A DNA stretch of 64,000 bases, taken from positions 1 to 64,000 of the forward strand of contig DASXVS010000024.1 of the NCBI GenBank assembly GCA_036504095.1. Direction: 5' to 3'. This stretch comes from Armatimonadota bacterium. Lineage in GTDB: Bacteria > Armatimonadota > DTGP01 > JAKQQT01. The position numbers and the translations under genes were made by a program. Shown here piece after piece: positions 42,988 to 51,948 of the stretch (position 1 is the first letter of the stretch; the number at the start of each line of letters is the position of its first letter). The notes beneath the pieces were generated by a model. The model was not told the origin of the DNA. It ran no database searches and was given only the letters and a program-made list of their open reading frames with translations.

Positions 42988-43052
42988 CGCCCGCATAGGC
43001 ACCGTCTTCAACCGGTGGCTGGCGGTCTCCCATACGCTGCCACGCTTCGTCA

Positions 43053-43997
43053 TCACATCCCCGTCACGCCGCCGGCGGGCGTGTCCGTCACGTCGAACGG
43101 CTTCTGGATACCGTATTTCTGGCAGAGAACGGTGAGCTGCTGGTCCGCCGCGGCGAGCGCGCGGTCTTTCCGCGAGCCCAGACTGCCCTTCATGCCGCTC
43201 AACTGTCCCGCGAGCGCCTGCGCCTGGCCCGGATCCGCCTTCGCCTGTTGCATGATCTGGCCGATCTGGATCATCGCGCCGGCGTATTCGTAGAAAGCGC
43301 TGTTATACGATTGGGCAAACGGCATCGCCGGCGCGGGGATCGGGGTCGTGGCCTTGAGCTGGTCGTCCAGCGCCTTGAGTTTGCCCACGTAGGAACCGAT
43401 CGCCTGCTGCGCCTGGTCGGGCGTCTCAGTCTTGCTCTTTTCCTTGGCGGCGGCTTCCACGCTGGGATCATCGCCCCAAACCCAATTCATGGATTCCGGC
43501 ACCGGATTGCCGACGCCCGCCTTCAGCAGCTCCATGGCGAACAGCGCGACGGTGAGGTCGTTCACCACTCGCTGGCGCTCCTTCTCGATGTAGGAGACCT
43601 TCTGCAGGTACGCCTCCACCGCTTTCTTGTTCGGGTCTTCGGGCGCGAGCTTCGGCGGCTGGGCGCGCGGAGCTTCTGTGACAGGAGGGCCCGGAAGCGG
43701 CGCGGCCGGGGTCGGCGCTGCGGTTACCGGCGGGCCAGGGGGGGGAGGGAGCGCGGTGTTCGCCTGTGTCACCGGCTTGCGGAGCGCCATGAACAGCACG
43801 ATGCCCAGCACAAGGACGATGGCGGCGAGCACTCCGGCGAGCGCGTACGGCCGGCGGGAAGCGGTCACCGGCGTCACGGTGGGCGGCGCGGGCCGGGCGC
43901 CGGACATCGTCGTCCGGTCGCGCGGTAAAGCCTTGCCGCATTTGGGACAGGCGAACCCTTCATCCGGGATTTCCTGGTTACAATGTGGACAGATCAT
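43053..43997 (-). CDS. Zinc-ribbon membrane protein of unknown function
   Basis: A 314-residue protein. The first 22 residues hold a zinc ribbon (CPHC and CPKCG). One membrane helix follows (LAGVLAAIVLVLGIVLFMAL), then a Pro-rich linker and an alpha-helical extracytoplasmic domain (residues 110-314). The start is ATG 43997, as an upstream in-frame ATG adds only non-conserved residues. Such zinc-ribbon plus helix proteins are common but functionally unassigned. It sits between aroE and the long palindrome at 44219. Confidence 0.65.
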   Translation of the reverse strand: MICPHCNQEIPDEGFACPKCGKALPRDRTTMSGARPAPPTVTPVTASRRPYALAGVLAAIVLVLGIVLFMALRKPVTQANTALPPPPGPPVTAAPTPAAPLPGPPVTEAPRAQPPKLAPEDPNKKAVEAYLQKVSYIEKERQRVVNDLTVALFAMELLKAGVGNPVPESMNWVWGDDPSVEAAAKEKSKTETPDQAQQAIGSYVGKLKALDDQLKATTPIPAPAMPFAQSYNSAFYEYAGAMIQIGQIMQQAKADPGQAQALAGQLSGMKGSLGSRKDRALAAADQQLTVLCQKYGIQKPFDVTDTPAGGVTGM

Positions 43998-44218
43998 GGC
44001 ATTTCCCCCCTTGTGGAATCGATGTATGCACGGTAATGGGACGCGCGCCGCCGCGCGGATGTTCCGCACTCAACCGGATGGTAGGGGATGCGCCGCGCGA
44101 ATGGCCAATGCCGTGCCTGCGTTGATCGGGCAAGACTGGGACGTCGGCTGTTGTACGCCCGTCAATATACGGCTCTGAACCCGGTGTCCCGTCAAAGGAC
44201 GGTCTATGTTTCTGCCAC

Positions 44219-44373
44219 GGTAGTGTCGGCGTCCTCGCCGACAACGGCGCGGAGTGCCTCCCGATTCGCTGGCGGGCGCGGAGCGCCTCCCTATTCGCTG
44301 GCGGGCGCGGAGCGCCTCCCCATTCGCTGGCGGGCCCTGCGGGCCGATTGTCGGCGAGGACGCCGACACTACC
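44219..44373. repeat. 26-bp inverted repeat enclosing three 29-bp direct repeats
   Basis: Perfect arms 44219-44244 and 44348-44373 share TAGTGTCGGCGTCCTCGCCG. Inside lie three 29-base tandem units at 44247-44275, 44276-44304 and 44305-44333 (GCGCGGAG-GCCTCCC-ATTCGCTGGCGG), differing at two positions. No gene is present in 43998-44397 apart from this. Position after the pullulanase stop could make it a terminator; the tandem core suggests a transposing repeat. Confidence 0.85.
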
Positions 44374-44397
44374 AGGGGATGCTACCTTGACGCAACA

Positions 44398-46977
44398 CTA
44401 CCGTTGCAGCACATACGCCGTCAGCGGTTCCAGCTTCAGCTTGCCCTGCACCGACCCCGGTTGGCCGGAGCCGGCTCCGCTTCCACCCAAGGCGACCGAC
44501 CATTGCCCGCTGGGCAGTTCGATGTCATCCCTCTGCCGGCTGCCGTGGAGCACCACCAGGATTTCCTTCCACGGGTCGCCCACCTTTGAGCCGTCCAGGC
44601 GGAACGCGACGGTCCCGGGCGGCGTAGTCTCGACCGGCAGGAACGTGAGGGCAGTCTTCACCTGCGTCTTGCTCCACAGGCGAAAGGCGGGATGGGCGCG
44701 CCGCAGGGCGATGAGCCCGCGCAAGTAGTCGTGCATCTCCGCGTACTCGGGGGCGCGCGACCAATCGTACCGGTTCAACGCGTCGCCGCCGTTGTAGGAG
44801 TTGTTGCTCATCCGCTTGGTGCGCCCGATTTCAACCCCGCCTTCAAGGAAGGGAATGCCCTGCGACAAAAGCACCGCCGCGTACGCCAGCCGAACAGCGG
44901 ACTCCCTCGTCCCGGCGTCCGCATCGGGCATACTGAGCGCCACCTTGTCGCGGAAAGTCATATTATCGTGCGCCGAAACATAGTTCAGCGACTCCGCCGG
45001 GGCATCGGCGAAATCGTCGATCGCGCCGGTCACGGCGTTCTCCAGCGACCGCCGATTCACAGGCCCGCCCATCGCGAAGCCCGGCGCCGGACCATCCAGT
45101 TCGCCGCGTACCGTCCCACGGAAATTGTCGTTGAACACCGCGACCGGCGTGCCACGCTGAGCGCCCTTCCCGAAGCGCGTCGGGCCGCCTCCGGTCCACG
45201 GCTCGCCCGTGATAACGGCATCGGGGTTCACCGCGCGGATCGCTTTCGCAAGATCGCGAACGGTTTCCGGCGTGAACATCCCCAGCAGATCGAAGCGAAA
45301 TCCGTCCACGCGGTACTCGCGCGCCCAATAGACCAGGCTGTCGCGCACGAACTTGCGGACCATCGGGTGGTCGTCGTTCATCGCGTTGCCCACGCCGGAC
45401 TCGTTCAGCACGTCACCACGGTCATTGGTCCGGAAGTAGTAATACGGCACAGTCTGCCAAAACGCCGACTGGTCGCCCTCGCTGGGAACTGTGTGGTTGT
45501 ACACCACGTCCATGATCGCCCCGAGGCCGGCGCGGTGGAAGCCGATGAACATGCTCTTGGCTTCGCGGATGGCGGCCAGCGGATCCTCGCGACGGACGGC
45601 GTATTGCTCTTCCGGAACGTTGAAGAGCGTCGTCTCGTAACCCCAGCCGTACATTTCGGAATGCGCCGGGTTGAAATCCTGCATGGGTAGAATCTGGACG
45701 TGGGTAACGCCGAGGCCCTTCAGGTAATCGAGGCCCGTCGGGAAAGCCGTGCCGGGAATTCGGGACCCCTTCTCAACCATACCAAGGTATTTGCCGCGCC
45801 ACTCCGGCTTGACACCGCTTTGGGGATCAATCGTGTAGTCGCGGACGTGCACTTCGTACACAACGGCGTCCGTTGCCTTCCGGCCGGCAAATGGCCGCTT
45901 CCCGGGCCACCCCGGGGGATTCGTCCGGGAAAGATCTACGACAATGGACCGTTTCGCGTCGGGACTGGCCGCGTAGCCGTTGATGTCCGCTGCGATTCGC
46001 TCGCCACCGCGCGACTCGAAACTGTACTGGTAATACGCGCCGTGAAGGTCCCCGCGCACTGTGGCGTACCACACGCACGCGGGAGAGCGCTTCATCGCGA
46101 TGGTCCTGGCAGTCGGCGATTTCGCCGAGCCGAACAGCAGCAGGTCGGCGCGCTTCGAAACGGGGCTCCAGACCTTGAATGTGGTACAGGCCGCCGACCA
46201 CCGCGAGCCCAGATCCGTGCCTCGATAGTCGAAAATTGGGTTGGACAGGACCTCGCGCGCGAAAACCGGCCGCACCGGATCGTCACCAACCTGCACAGTC
46301 ATCGTCTCAGCCACGTCCTGCGGTTTGAGCGGATCGGCAAGAATCACATGGAATGACTCGTAGGCCGCCTCCTGCGCGGAAGCGGGCACATTGATCAGGA
46401 CGGGCAGCGAATCCGGAGCAGCCACCTCCGCCGGGTTGTTAATGGAATCCCGGATCGTCCTGTGCTCAAAATCTACGACAAACCGGACAATGCGCTCCGA
46501 AGGCACATCGATCGGGATGTTGGCGCCGTGGTCCGCAAAGCCGGCCCCGTAATTCTCGTCCCAACTCCCCCCGCGGGCGACCTTGTACTCGTAGTGACCC
46601 GCGCGAAGTTTCACTACCAGTTCGAAGACGTTGTCGCTCGAGTGGAACATGCCTCCGGTGGCGCCGGTCGGATCCCATTCCGTGCCGCCGAGCGCCGCCT
46701 GGATTGTCCCCACCACCACAACCTTGTTGGGATCGCGCCCCGTGCCGGCCTTCTGCGCGCCGACGACTTCCTTGACCGCGGCCTCCTTGCCGGCGACGCG
46801 CACCCGGATGCGACCGGCAACGTCCCCAACCTTCGCGGCCTGCGGAATCCAGACGGTGATCTCATCGAACTTGTCCAGGAACGCCGGACCGGACCACGGT
46901 TCCGCCGCAACTGCGGCGCCCTGCGCGAAAGGCGCCGCCACGATGGCACAGGCAAGCGAGCAAACAACGGATTTCAT
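44398..46977 (-). CDS. Secreted pullulanase (GH13, type I)
   Basis: An 859-residue exported debranching enzyme. After the signal peptide (SLACAIVAAPFAQGAAVAA), residues 30-300 hold accessory starch-binding-like sandwiches. A CBM48-like segment (TTFKVWSPVSKRADLLL) precedes the GH13 barrel. Motifs: MYGWGYETTLFNVPEEQY (the pullulanase YNWGY motif), DVVYNHT, GFRFDLLG (nucleophile Asp), ITGEPW (acid/base Glu) and YVSAHDNMTF. It hydrolyses alpha-1,6 branches. AGGAGAAG precedes ATG 46977. A broken paralogue of its 5' end lies at 50069-50254. Confidence 0.9.
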   Translation of the reverse strand: MKSVVCSLACAIVAAPFAQGAAVAAEPWSGPAFLDKFDEITVWIPQAAKVGDVAGRIRVRVAGKEAAVKEVVGAQKAGTGRDPNKVVVVGTIQAALGGTEWDPTGATGGMFHSSDNVFELVVKLRAGHYEYKVARGGSWDENYGAGFADHGANIPIDVPSERIVRFVVDFEHRTIRDSINNPAEVAAPDSLPVLINVPASAQEAAYESFHVILADPLKPQDVAETMTVQVGDDPVRPVFAREVLSNPIFDYRGTDLGSRWSAACTTFKVWSPVSKRADLLLFGSAKSPTARTIAMKRSPACVWYATVRGDLHGAYYQYSFESRGGERIAADINGYAASPDAKRSIVVDLSRTNPPGWPGKRPFAGRKATDAVVYEVHVRDYTIDPQSGVKPEWRGKYLGMVEKGSRIPGTAFPTGLDYLKGLGVTHVQILPMQDFNPAHSEMYGWGYETTLFNVPEEQYAVRREDPLAAIREAKSMFIGFHRAGLGAIMDVVYNHTVPSEGDQSAFWQTVPYYYFRTNDRGDVLNESGVGNAMNDDHPMVRKFVRDSLVYWAREYRVDGFRFDLLGMFTPETVRDLAKAIRAVNPDAVITGEPWTGGGPTRFGKGAQRGTPVAVFNDNFRGTVRGELDGPAPGFAMGGPVNRRSLENAVTGAIDDFADAPAESLNYVSAHDNMTFRDKVALSMPDADAGTRESAVRLAYAAVLLSQGIPFLEGGVEIGRTKRMSNNSYNGGDALNRYDWSRAPEYAEMHDYLRGLIALRRAHPAFRLWSKTQVKTALTFLPVETTPPGTVAFRLDGSKVGDPWKEILVVLHGSRQRDDIELPSGQWSVALGGSGAGSGQPGSVQGKLKLEPLTAYVLQR

Positions 46978-47107
46978 GCCGGGTCTTCTCCTGGGGAGCG
47001 GGAATGCGGAAATCAGCGGTTGGATCGGCAACCAAAGCCTTGATAGGGCTCGCGTAGAGGCAAAACGATGAGGGCTTTCGGCTTCCATGACGGTGCGGCG
47101 GCCGAGA

Positions 47108-49945
47108 CTAATGCTTCACAACCGCTTCAGTAATTATTGCCGCTTCCGTCATCCCCAGTTTGGCGTTCTCCAGGCGAGCCAAACCATCCCAGAGGAGGCT
47201 TGGGGCAGCGCGGAAATCCAGCACCACGCCGGCACCCGGCCCGCGACCGGATCGCTCTTGTACGTCCGCCAACTGATTCAGACTCCTCACCAGGCTGCTC
47301 AGGCGGTCCGGCACCTTGCCATCGGCGTCAGGAAGGCCGCTTGTCAGATCCGGAAGGGCCGCGAGCCAGGCGTAGGCCGAGGGGTTCTGCAGCATCGGAA
47401 TGAATCCAGCGCAGATGGCGACATCCGCCGTGGGGATGGCGTCCATCTCTTCCTGTCGCTGGATTTCAAGCGCTGAAAACAAATGTACCCTGCCCGGCCA
47501 CGACTTCCTGGACGCTGCTATCAGGTCCTTCAGCAACGACCCGTCCTCCTTCATGCGGACCGTGGACCAGGCGTTGTCCAGAGCGTTCAGATCGATGTAC
47601 TCCGAGAACGTGGGAATGCGGATGGGCGAGTAGTATGACGTGCCGAAGTCGCCGGGATCGGTGCTATGTTCCTTTATGAAGGCGGCCCGTTGCGGCACGC
47701 CAAAACCGAGCGCCGGCGGACCATAGAGCAACATCCCAGGGCTGGAGGAAAAATAGTGGGGCACGGAGACGCGCGACCACTCGGCGAAAGCAACGCCCGA
47801 CAACCCACGATATCCCTTTAACTCGTCCAGGACGCCAAGCAATCGAGCCCTGACCGTTGAGTCGGAGGGCTTTACCATGTCCGAAAAGAGAAAAGCGTCG
47901 TCCCCGAACAGCCGGCCATAGTCCCATGTGTTGTGCTCGGCGAGGTGAGCCAGGTGCGCGTTCGTCCATTCGCGCCGCCCCTGGCCGCTCCAGTCCGTGT
48001 CAACCAACTCCGGCCGCTTGCGCAGCCAGTGCAGGTCGCCACCGCCGGGGTGCCGCCAAGCCAGCGTGTGCAATACCGCTACCACGCGCACCTTCTGAGC
48101 GGCCGCCTGGGAGAGGACATCCGCCAGTACGTCCTTTTCCTTTGCCGTCGGCAAAAGCGGGAACTGCTTGCTGGGGTACAGCGTGTATCCATCCCACAGG
48201 ACCGGCAGATAGAGCGTGTTCAGGCCCTTGCGCTTCATCTGCGCGAACAGCCGTGGCCATTCCGAGCGCGACAGTGGTGGAACCGCCACGGCGCGGGTCT
48301 TCGCTGTCAGGACGATCGGCTCATCCGGCTTCACCGCGGGTGGATCGAAATCTCCAGCCTTCCTGGCAGTCGCGAAGGCGATACTGGAGGGTGAAACGCG
48401 CGTAGACAGGCTCTGCACTTTGTAGCGGCCCAGATTGGGAACCTCCACGGTTGCCCGGACCACGAAGTCCATCACCTCGGCCTTTTGTAGCAACTGCTGC
48501 CCGATGGGCGAGTCCGGATCCGGGCTATCGCCGTTTCGGCCCGACCGCATCCTTTGCAAAACGTCTGCCTGTTGTTCTGATGTCAGGTCCGCGAATTTCA
48601 TCCGCTCAATCACTGCCGGACCATTGGGACCTTTTGCTTTCTCCACCATCCCGTTTATCTGGTCTGCGTCGGGTCCGGGCGGTCCGTCCGGGTCCGTCTG
48701 CAGAAGGTGGAGGAGGCGTTCCTCGAACGTGGAATCGTCCGGTTTTGGGCTCAGCATCTTGTTGAGAAGCGCGTCGCGGTCCTTATTCAGCGTGTCTATC
48801 TGCTCTTTCCATCGGGCGAGCGTTGGCGCAAGCGGTTCGCGATCGAAGGTCAGGAGGATAGCGTCTCCCACGCGCCGCCATGCCCCCTGAACGTCAAACG
48901 CCATCACGCGGAGCACGTCCCCGCAGCGCAATTTCGCATCGCCGATGAACATCACGTTGTACCCGGCGAAGCGCGGATCCACGCGCAGGGCCAGGCCGGT
49001 CGCCTTGGCCGCGGTCTCCACGGCCTTGTCCAGCTTCAGGACCCCGGACACCCCAATGGGGGCGTCGAGCGACTTGTCATCGAAAACGAGGTCGCCCGCT
49101 TTCAGCTTGGCGGGCACGGATGTCAGGATCGGAAACGTGTAGCCACTCGGCGCGGTGGGGAACTCCGGCACACTCATCATCTTGCCGGATCTATCCAGCC
49201 CATAGATGTAGATCTCATCCGGGGGTGTGTGCCCAGCTTCGGACGGCAAGTAGATGTCGTCGAAAGCGAGATGAAGCCAGAAGGAGCACTTCTCGATGGG
49301 TAGGATGCCGTCGAAATCGCGCGTACGGCCCGGTGCGGAACCGTAAGTTGGGGGCGGAGTGGCGGTGAAAAGCCTTGTCGGAGCGCGAAACGCCGCGCGA
49401 AGGACGGTTTGCTGCTCCTTGCCGAGGTCATCGAAGCGCAAGCCGGACGCCGTGGCCTTCCGAAGTTGGTCGTCGCTGAGCGTGCGCATCCAGTGCGGTA
49501 GGAGCACCATGGGCGTAACGGCATCGAGCACGTCCGGCACATTGGGCTGCTCGTTGATCTGCCACTGGTGTTCACGGCCGATGGTCCAGATGCCCCCCAG
49601 CGCAACGGGAATCAGTGTCTCGTGGCCGGCGTCATATGTTGCCTTTGCGGTTGGCGGCGGGTCCGGATCGAGGCGATCGGAGTAGGCGTCGGCAATGGCG
49701 TACAACGCTTGCTTGAAGGTCTTGCCCTCCAGTTTCAACGCGGGCCGCGGGCGCCCCATGGCCGGTCCGAGGGAGACGGCAACCAGTGGAACCGGCTTTC
49801 CCGCGGCGTATCGCTCCAACGCGTTCGGGAAATAGACACGGTCCGCGGCAATGGGTGGCTTGGGGACCGCGGGCGGCTGCGCGTGCGACGGGCTCAATGG
49901 AACCGTGCATGCGATGAATAGGGCGAGCGGGTATCGGCGCATCAT
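47108..49945 (-). CDS. Large secreted protein: STN-like modules plus glycosidase-like barrel, unknown function
   Basis: A 945-residue exported protein with signal peptide PLALFIACTVPLSPSHA. Two secretin STN-like modules are suspected (KTFKQALYAIADAYS near 75 and LDKAVETAAKATGLALRVD near 310). Residues 370-540 are helical and Gln/Asp-rich. From residue 570 a TIM-barrel pattern appears (MKRKGLNTLYLPVLWDGYTL, QKVRVVAVLHTLAWRHP), resembling the GHL/DUF187-type hydrolase group. I know no such fusion. GGAGGAGACT precedes a double ATG. It lies between the pullulanase and a broken copy of the pullulanase start. Confidence 0.65.
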   Translation of the reverse strand: MMRRYPLALFIACTVPLSPSHAQPPAVPKPPIAADRVYFPNALERYAAGKPVPLVAVSLGPAMGRPRPALKLEGKTFKQALYAIADAYSDRLDPDPPPTAKATYDAGHETLIPVALGGIWTIGREHQWQINEQPNVPDVLDAVTPMVLLPHWMRTLSDDQLRKATASGLRFDDLGKEQQTVLRAAFRAPTRLFTATPPPTYGSAPGRTRDFDGILPIEKCSFWLHLAFDDIYLPSEAGHTPPDEIYIYGLDRSGKMMSVPEFPTAPSGYTFPILTSVPAKLKAGDLVFDDKSLDAPIGVSGVLKLDKAVETAAKATGLALRVDPRFAGYNVMFIGDAKLRCGDVLRVMAFDVQGAWRRVGDAILLTFDREPLAPTLARWKEQIDTLNKDRDALLNKMLSPKPDDSTFEERLLHLLQTDPDGPPGPDADQINGMVEKAKGPNGPAVIERMKFADLTSEQQADVLQRMRSGRNGDSPDPDSPIGQQLLQKAEVMDFVVRATVEVPNLGRYKVQSLSTRVSPSSIAFATARKAGDFDPPAVKPDEPIVLTAKTRAVAVPPLSRSEWPRLFAQMKRKGLNTLYLPVLWDGYTLYPSKQFPLLPTAKEKDVLADVLSQAAAQKVRVVAVLHTLAWRHPGGGDLHWLRKRPELVDTDWSGQGRREWTNAHLAHLAEHNTWDYGRLFGDDAFLFSDMVKPSDSTVRARLLGVLDELKGYRGLSGVAFAEWSRVSVPHYFSSSPGMLLYGPPALGFGVPQRAAFIKEHSTDPGDFGTSYYSPIRIPTFSEYIDLNALDNAWSTVRMKEDGSLLKDLIAASRKSWPGRVHLFSALEIQRQEEMDAIPTADVAICAGFIPMLQNPSAYAWLAALPDLTSGLPDADGKVPDRLSSLVRSLNQLADVQERSGRGPGAGVVLDFRAAPSLLWDGLARLENAKLGMTEAAIITEAVVKH

Positions 49946-50068
49946 AGTCTCCTCCGGGTGTTGCGTTGGATTACCGGCAGAACAATTGACGACACGATGA
50001 AACGGGAAAGTTCATCCCTGGGCTCATCCTAACGCGCCGAGGTTCCCATGGCCGCGCTATGCACAGCA

Positions 50069-50254
50069 TAACGGCGTGAATTGCATTCGGCGCCCAAGCC
50101 GTGATCTCGTCCGGCTAATCGAGAAACGCGGGCCCGGACCACGCGTCGCCGGTATTGGGGGCGGCCCAAGCGAAAGCCGCCGCCACGATGGCACAGGCAA
50201 GCGAGCAAACAACGGATTTCATGCCGGGTGTTCTCCTGGGGAGCGGGAATGCGG
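50069..50254 (-). pseudogene. Broken 5' end of a second pullulanase gene
   Basis: From ATG 50222 on the minus strand the frame reads MKSVVCSLACAIVAA, then FAWAAPNTGDAWSGPAFLD and a TAG stop, where the intact pullulanase has MKSVVCSLACAIVAAPF and WSGPAFLDKFDEIT. After the stop PDEITAWAPNA still matches. The upstream ribosome-binding region is nearly identical (50223-50254 compared with 46978-47009). Only about 60 codons remain. Upstream to 50434 there is no other gene. Confidence 0.85.
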
Positions 50255-50434
50255 CTGGCCATAGCCAGTCCCGAAATCTAGAACATGTATATTACGACTC
50301 AGGCGATGCCGTTGGCGCAGAGTGAGGAAGTCTGCAGCGCTGATCCGGAATTATCGTCGCTCGCGCCTTGCGTTTACATATATGATTAACGCGGAGACTG
50401 ATCTCGCGCCATCCGTGATGGAGTCGACACTCCT

Positions 50435-50659
50435 ATGAACTATCAGGACACCATAACCATTGAGCCCGGCAAGCGTGGCGGGAGGCCATGTGTACGTGGG
50501 ATGCGTATCGCAGTTTCAGACGTGCTTGGCTGGCTTTCCAACGGTATGAGCCATGCGCAAATTCTGAGTGACTTCCCGGAGTTGACTGAGGACGGCATCT
50601 TCGCCTGCCTGGCTTACGCCGCCGATCGAGAACGTCGCCTGGTGACCGCCACACCGTGA
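50435..50659 (+). CDS. DUF433-family antitoxin-like protein
   Basis: A 74-residue DNA-binding-type protein: ITIEPGKRGGRPCVRGMRIAV is the DUF433 signature and VLGWLSNGMSHAQILSDFPE a helix-turn-helix-like segment. It overlaps the DUF5615 gene by four bases (GTGA), an arrangement typical of toxin-antitoxin pairs. The upstream region 50371-50390 is AT-rich (TTTACATATATGATTAAC) and may hold the promoter. Confidence 0.85.
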   Translation: MNYQDTITIEPGKRGGRPCVRGMRIAVSDVLGWLSNGMSHAQILSDFPELTEDGIFACLAYAADRERRLVTATP

Positions 50660-50988
50660 AACTTCTGTTCGACCAGAATCTCAGTTGCAAACTCTGCTCT
50701 CGATTGGCGGACGTGTATCCGGGTTCCGATCAAGTCCGAAGCCTTGGACTGGGTGAGGCAGATGACCGCGCTGTCTGGGAGTTCGCCAAATCAAACGGCT
50801 TAACGATCGGGTCGCAGGATTCGGACTTTGCGGACATGGCCGCACTGTATGGCTCTCCAGCGAAAGTCATCTGGCTGCGGTGTGGCAACCAACCGACTGA
50901 TGCTGATTGCAAGCTCATCCGCGATCAGGCCCGGGCTATCGCTGATTTCGAATTGGAGAAGACCGCTGCCTGCCTCGAGATCTTTTAG
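50656..50988 (+). CDS. DUF5615 (PIN-like) toxin-like protein
   Basis: A 110-residue protein with KLLFDQNLSCKL at the start, SVRSLGLGEADDRAVWEFAK-like middle and GSQDSDFADMAALYG, all diagnostic of the DUF5615/Mut7-C-like PIN fold with acidic residues (Asp in FDQN, Asp in ADDRAV, and DSDF) that would coordinate metal for RNase activity. Start is GTG 50656. Together with the DUF433 gene it is a putative toxin-antitoxin or addiction module. Its target is unknown. Confidence 0.85.
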   Translation: MKLLFDQNLSCKLCSRLADVYPGSDQVRSLGLGEADDRAVWEFAKSNGLTIGSQDSDFADMAALYGSPAKVIWLRCGNQPTDADCKLIRDQARAIADFELEKTAACLEIF

Positions 50989-51070
50989 CAGAGATTCCAG
51001 CGCACCCGTACACACGTTACCGGCATCGCCGCTCTGCGGTCGGTCCTTGACACCAATCCCCACCCGGCCA

Positions 51071-51085
51071 TAGAATGCGTGCATG
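51071..51085 (+). promoter_or_regulatory. Possible leaderless promoter (-10 TAGAAT) of membrane operon
   Basis: TAGAAT at 51071-51076, six bases, then ATG 51083. No Shine-Dalgarno is visible, as at 4739. This may drive the six-gene operon. Confidence 0.3.
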
Positions 51086-51604
51086 CATTCACGGCGCTCA
51101 CCCGGTTCCTCGGCCACCGTCGCCGCGCCCTCCCGTACCTCCCGAAATGGGGTCAGCGGCGCCGGCGCGGTCGTGCGTGATTCATCCGTGGACGCGACCC
51201 TTTCATGGACTGCCCACCCCGCCCGATTGCACCCCCTTAAGGCGCTCGCGGCGTTCGCCGCCGTCTCCCTCACGTGGTGGATTGCGCTCCTGGCATTTGG
51301 CAGCCCGCTCATGGCGATGGTCGGCAGCATCGCGCTGCTTGGCTCCGTGGCCGAGGCGCTTTTCCCGATTCACCATCGCGTCACGGAATCCGGCGTCTTC
51401 ACCCGCTGTGCGTGGCAGATGCGCCAGATGTCATGGGATTCCGTGAAGGGCGCGTGGATGGGCGCCGACGGCATCCATTTGAGCCCGTTCACCCGCGATA
51501 CCCGGCTTGGGCGCATGCGCGGGGTAACGCTGCGATTTTCCGATGGCAATAACGGCGCTGTGATCGAGGCCGTTCGCCGCCATCTGAAGCGAGAAGCGAC
51601 ATGA
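51083..51604 (+). CDS. Membrane protein with PH-like domain, first gene of the membrane operon
   Basis: A 173-residue protein with two adjacent membrane helices near residues 52-95 (LKALAAFAAVSLTWWIALLAF, MAMVGSIALLGSVAEALF) and a C-terminal beta-rich domain with HRVTESGVFTRCAWQMRQ and VTLRFSDGNNGAVIEAVRRH, resembling bacterial PH-like domains. The first 30 residues look non-conserved; a GTG start near residue 29 is possible. It overlaps the next gene by four bases. The function is unknown. Confidence 0.55.
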   Translation: MHSRRSPGSSATVAAPSRTSRNGVSGAGAVVRDSSVDATLSWTAHPARLHPLKALAAFAAVSLTWWIALLAFGSPLMAMVGSIALLGSVAEALFPIHHRVTESGVFTRCAWQMRQMSWDSVKGAWMGADGIHLSPFTRDTRLGRMRGVTLRFSDGNNGAVIEAVRRHLKREAT

Positions 51605-51948
51605 AAGAGGAAACTCTCAGTCCCGAGGAACGCGAGCGTGCGCTGGGAATCATCGCCGAACGCATCCGCCGCTACCACCTCGAAACGCCTGCCATCCTCT
51701 TCCTTGAGATAAACCGGCCCCTTGCCGACATGGCCGGACTGGCCGCTCACAGCGTGACGCCTCTCTTCGGGGCGTTCACCGGGCTGGACACCGCGGAACG
51801 CTATGCCTCGCTTCTGGGCGACAAAGCGGCCCTCGATAGTTTGATCAACCGCCTCGAAGAATCCCGCGACTCCCGGTCCGCGCGTCCCGACGCGAAGCCC
51901 GGACCCCCGCGCCAGGATCTCGAAACCCGAAATTCGGAACCAATCTGA
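51601..51948 (+). CDS. Small soluble protein, second gene of the membrane operon
   Basis: A 115-residue protein, helical, acidic at the N-terminus, with a proline-rich disordered end. AILFLEINRPLADMAGLAAH suggests an amphipathic helix that could contact membrane partners. Overlaps both neighbours by one to four bases. I do not recognise it. Confidence 0.6.
   Translation: MKEETLSPEERERALGIIAERIRRYHLETPAILFLEINRPLADMAGLAAHSVTPLFGAFTGLDTAERYASLLGDKAALDSLINRLEESRDSRSARPDAKPGPPRQDLETRNSEPI

Noticed and set aside
44247-44333. Three 29-bp direct repeats as a possible CRISPR array
   Set aside because: The units abut with no spacers, and a long palindrome encloses them; no cas genes are present.
50029-50262. 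77-codon minus-strand frame at the pullulanase remnant
   Set aside because: It is in a different frame from the recognisable pullulanase sequence, so the segment is a pseudogene rather than a small gene.
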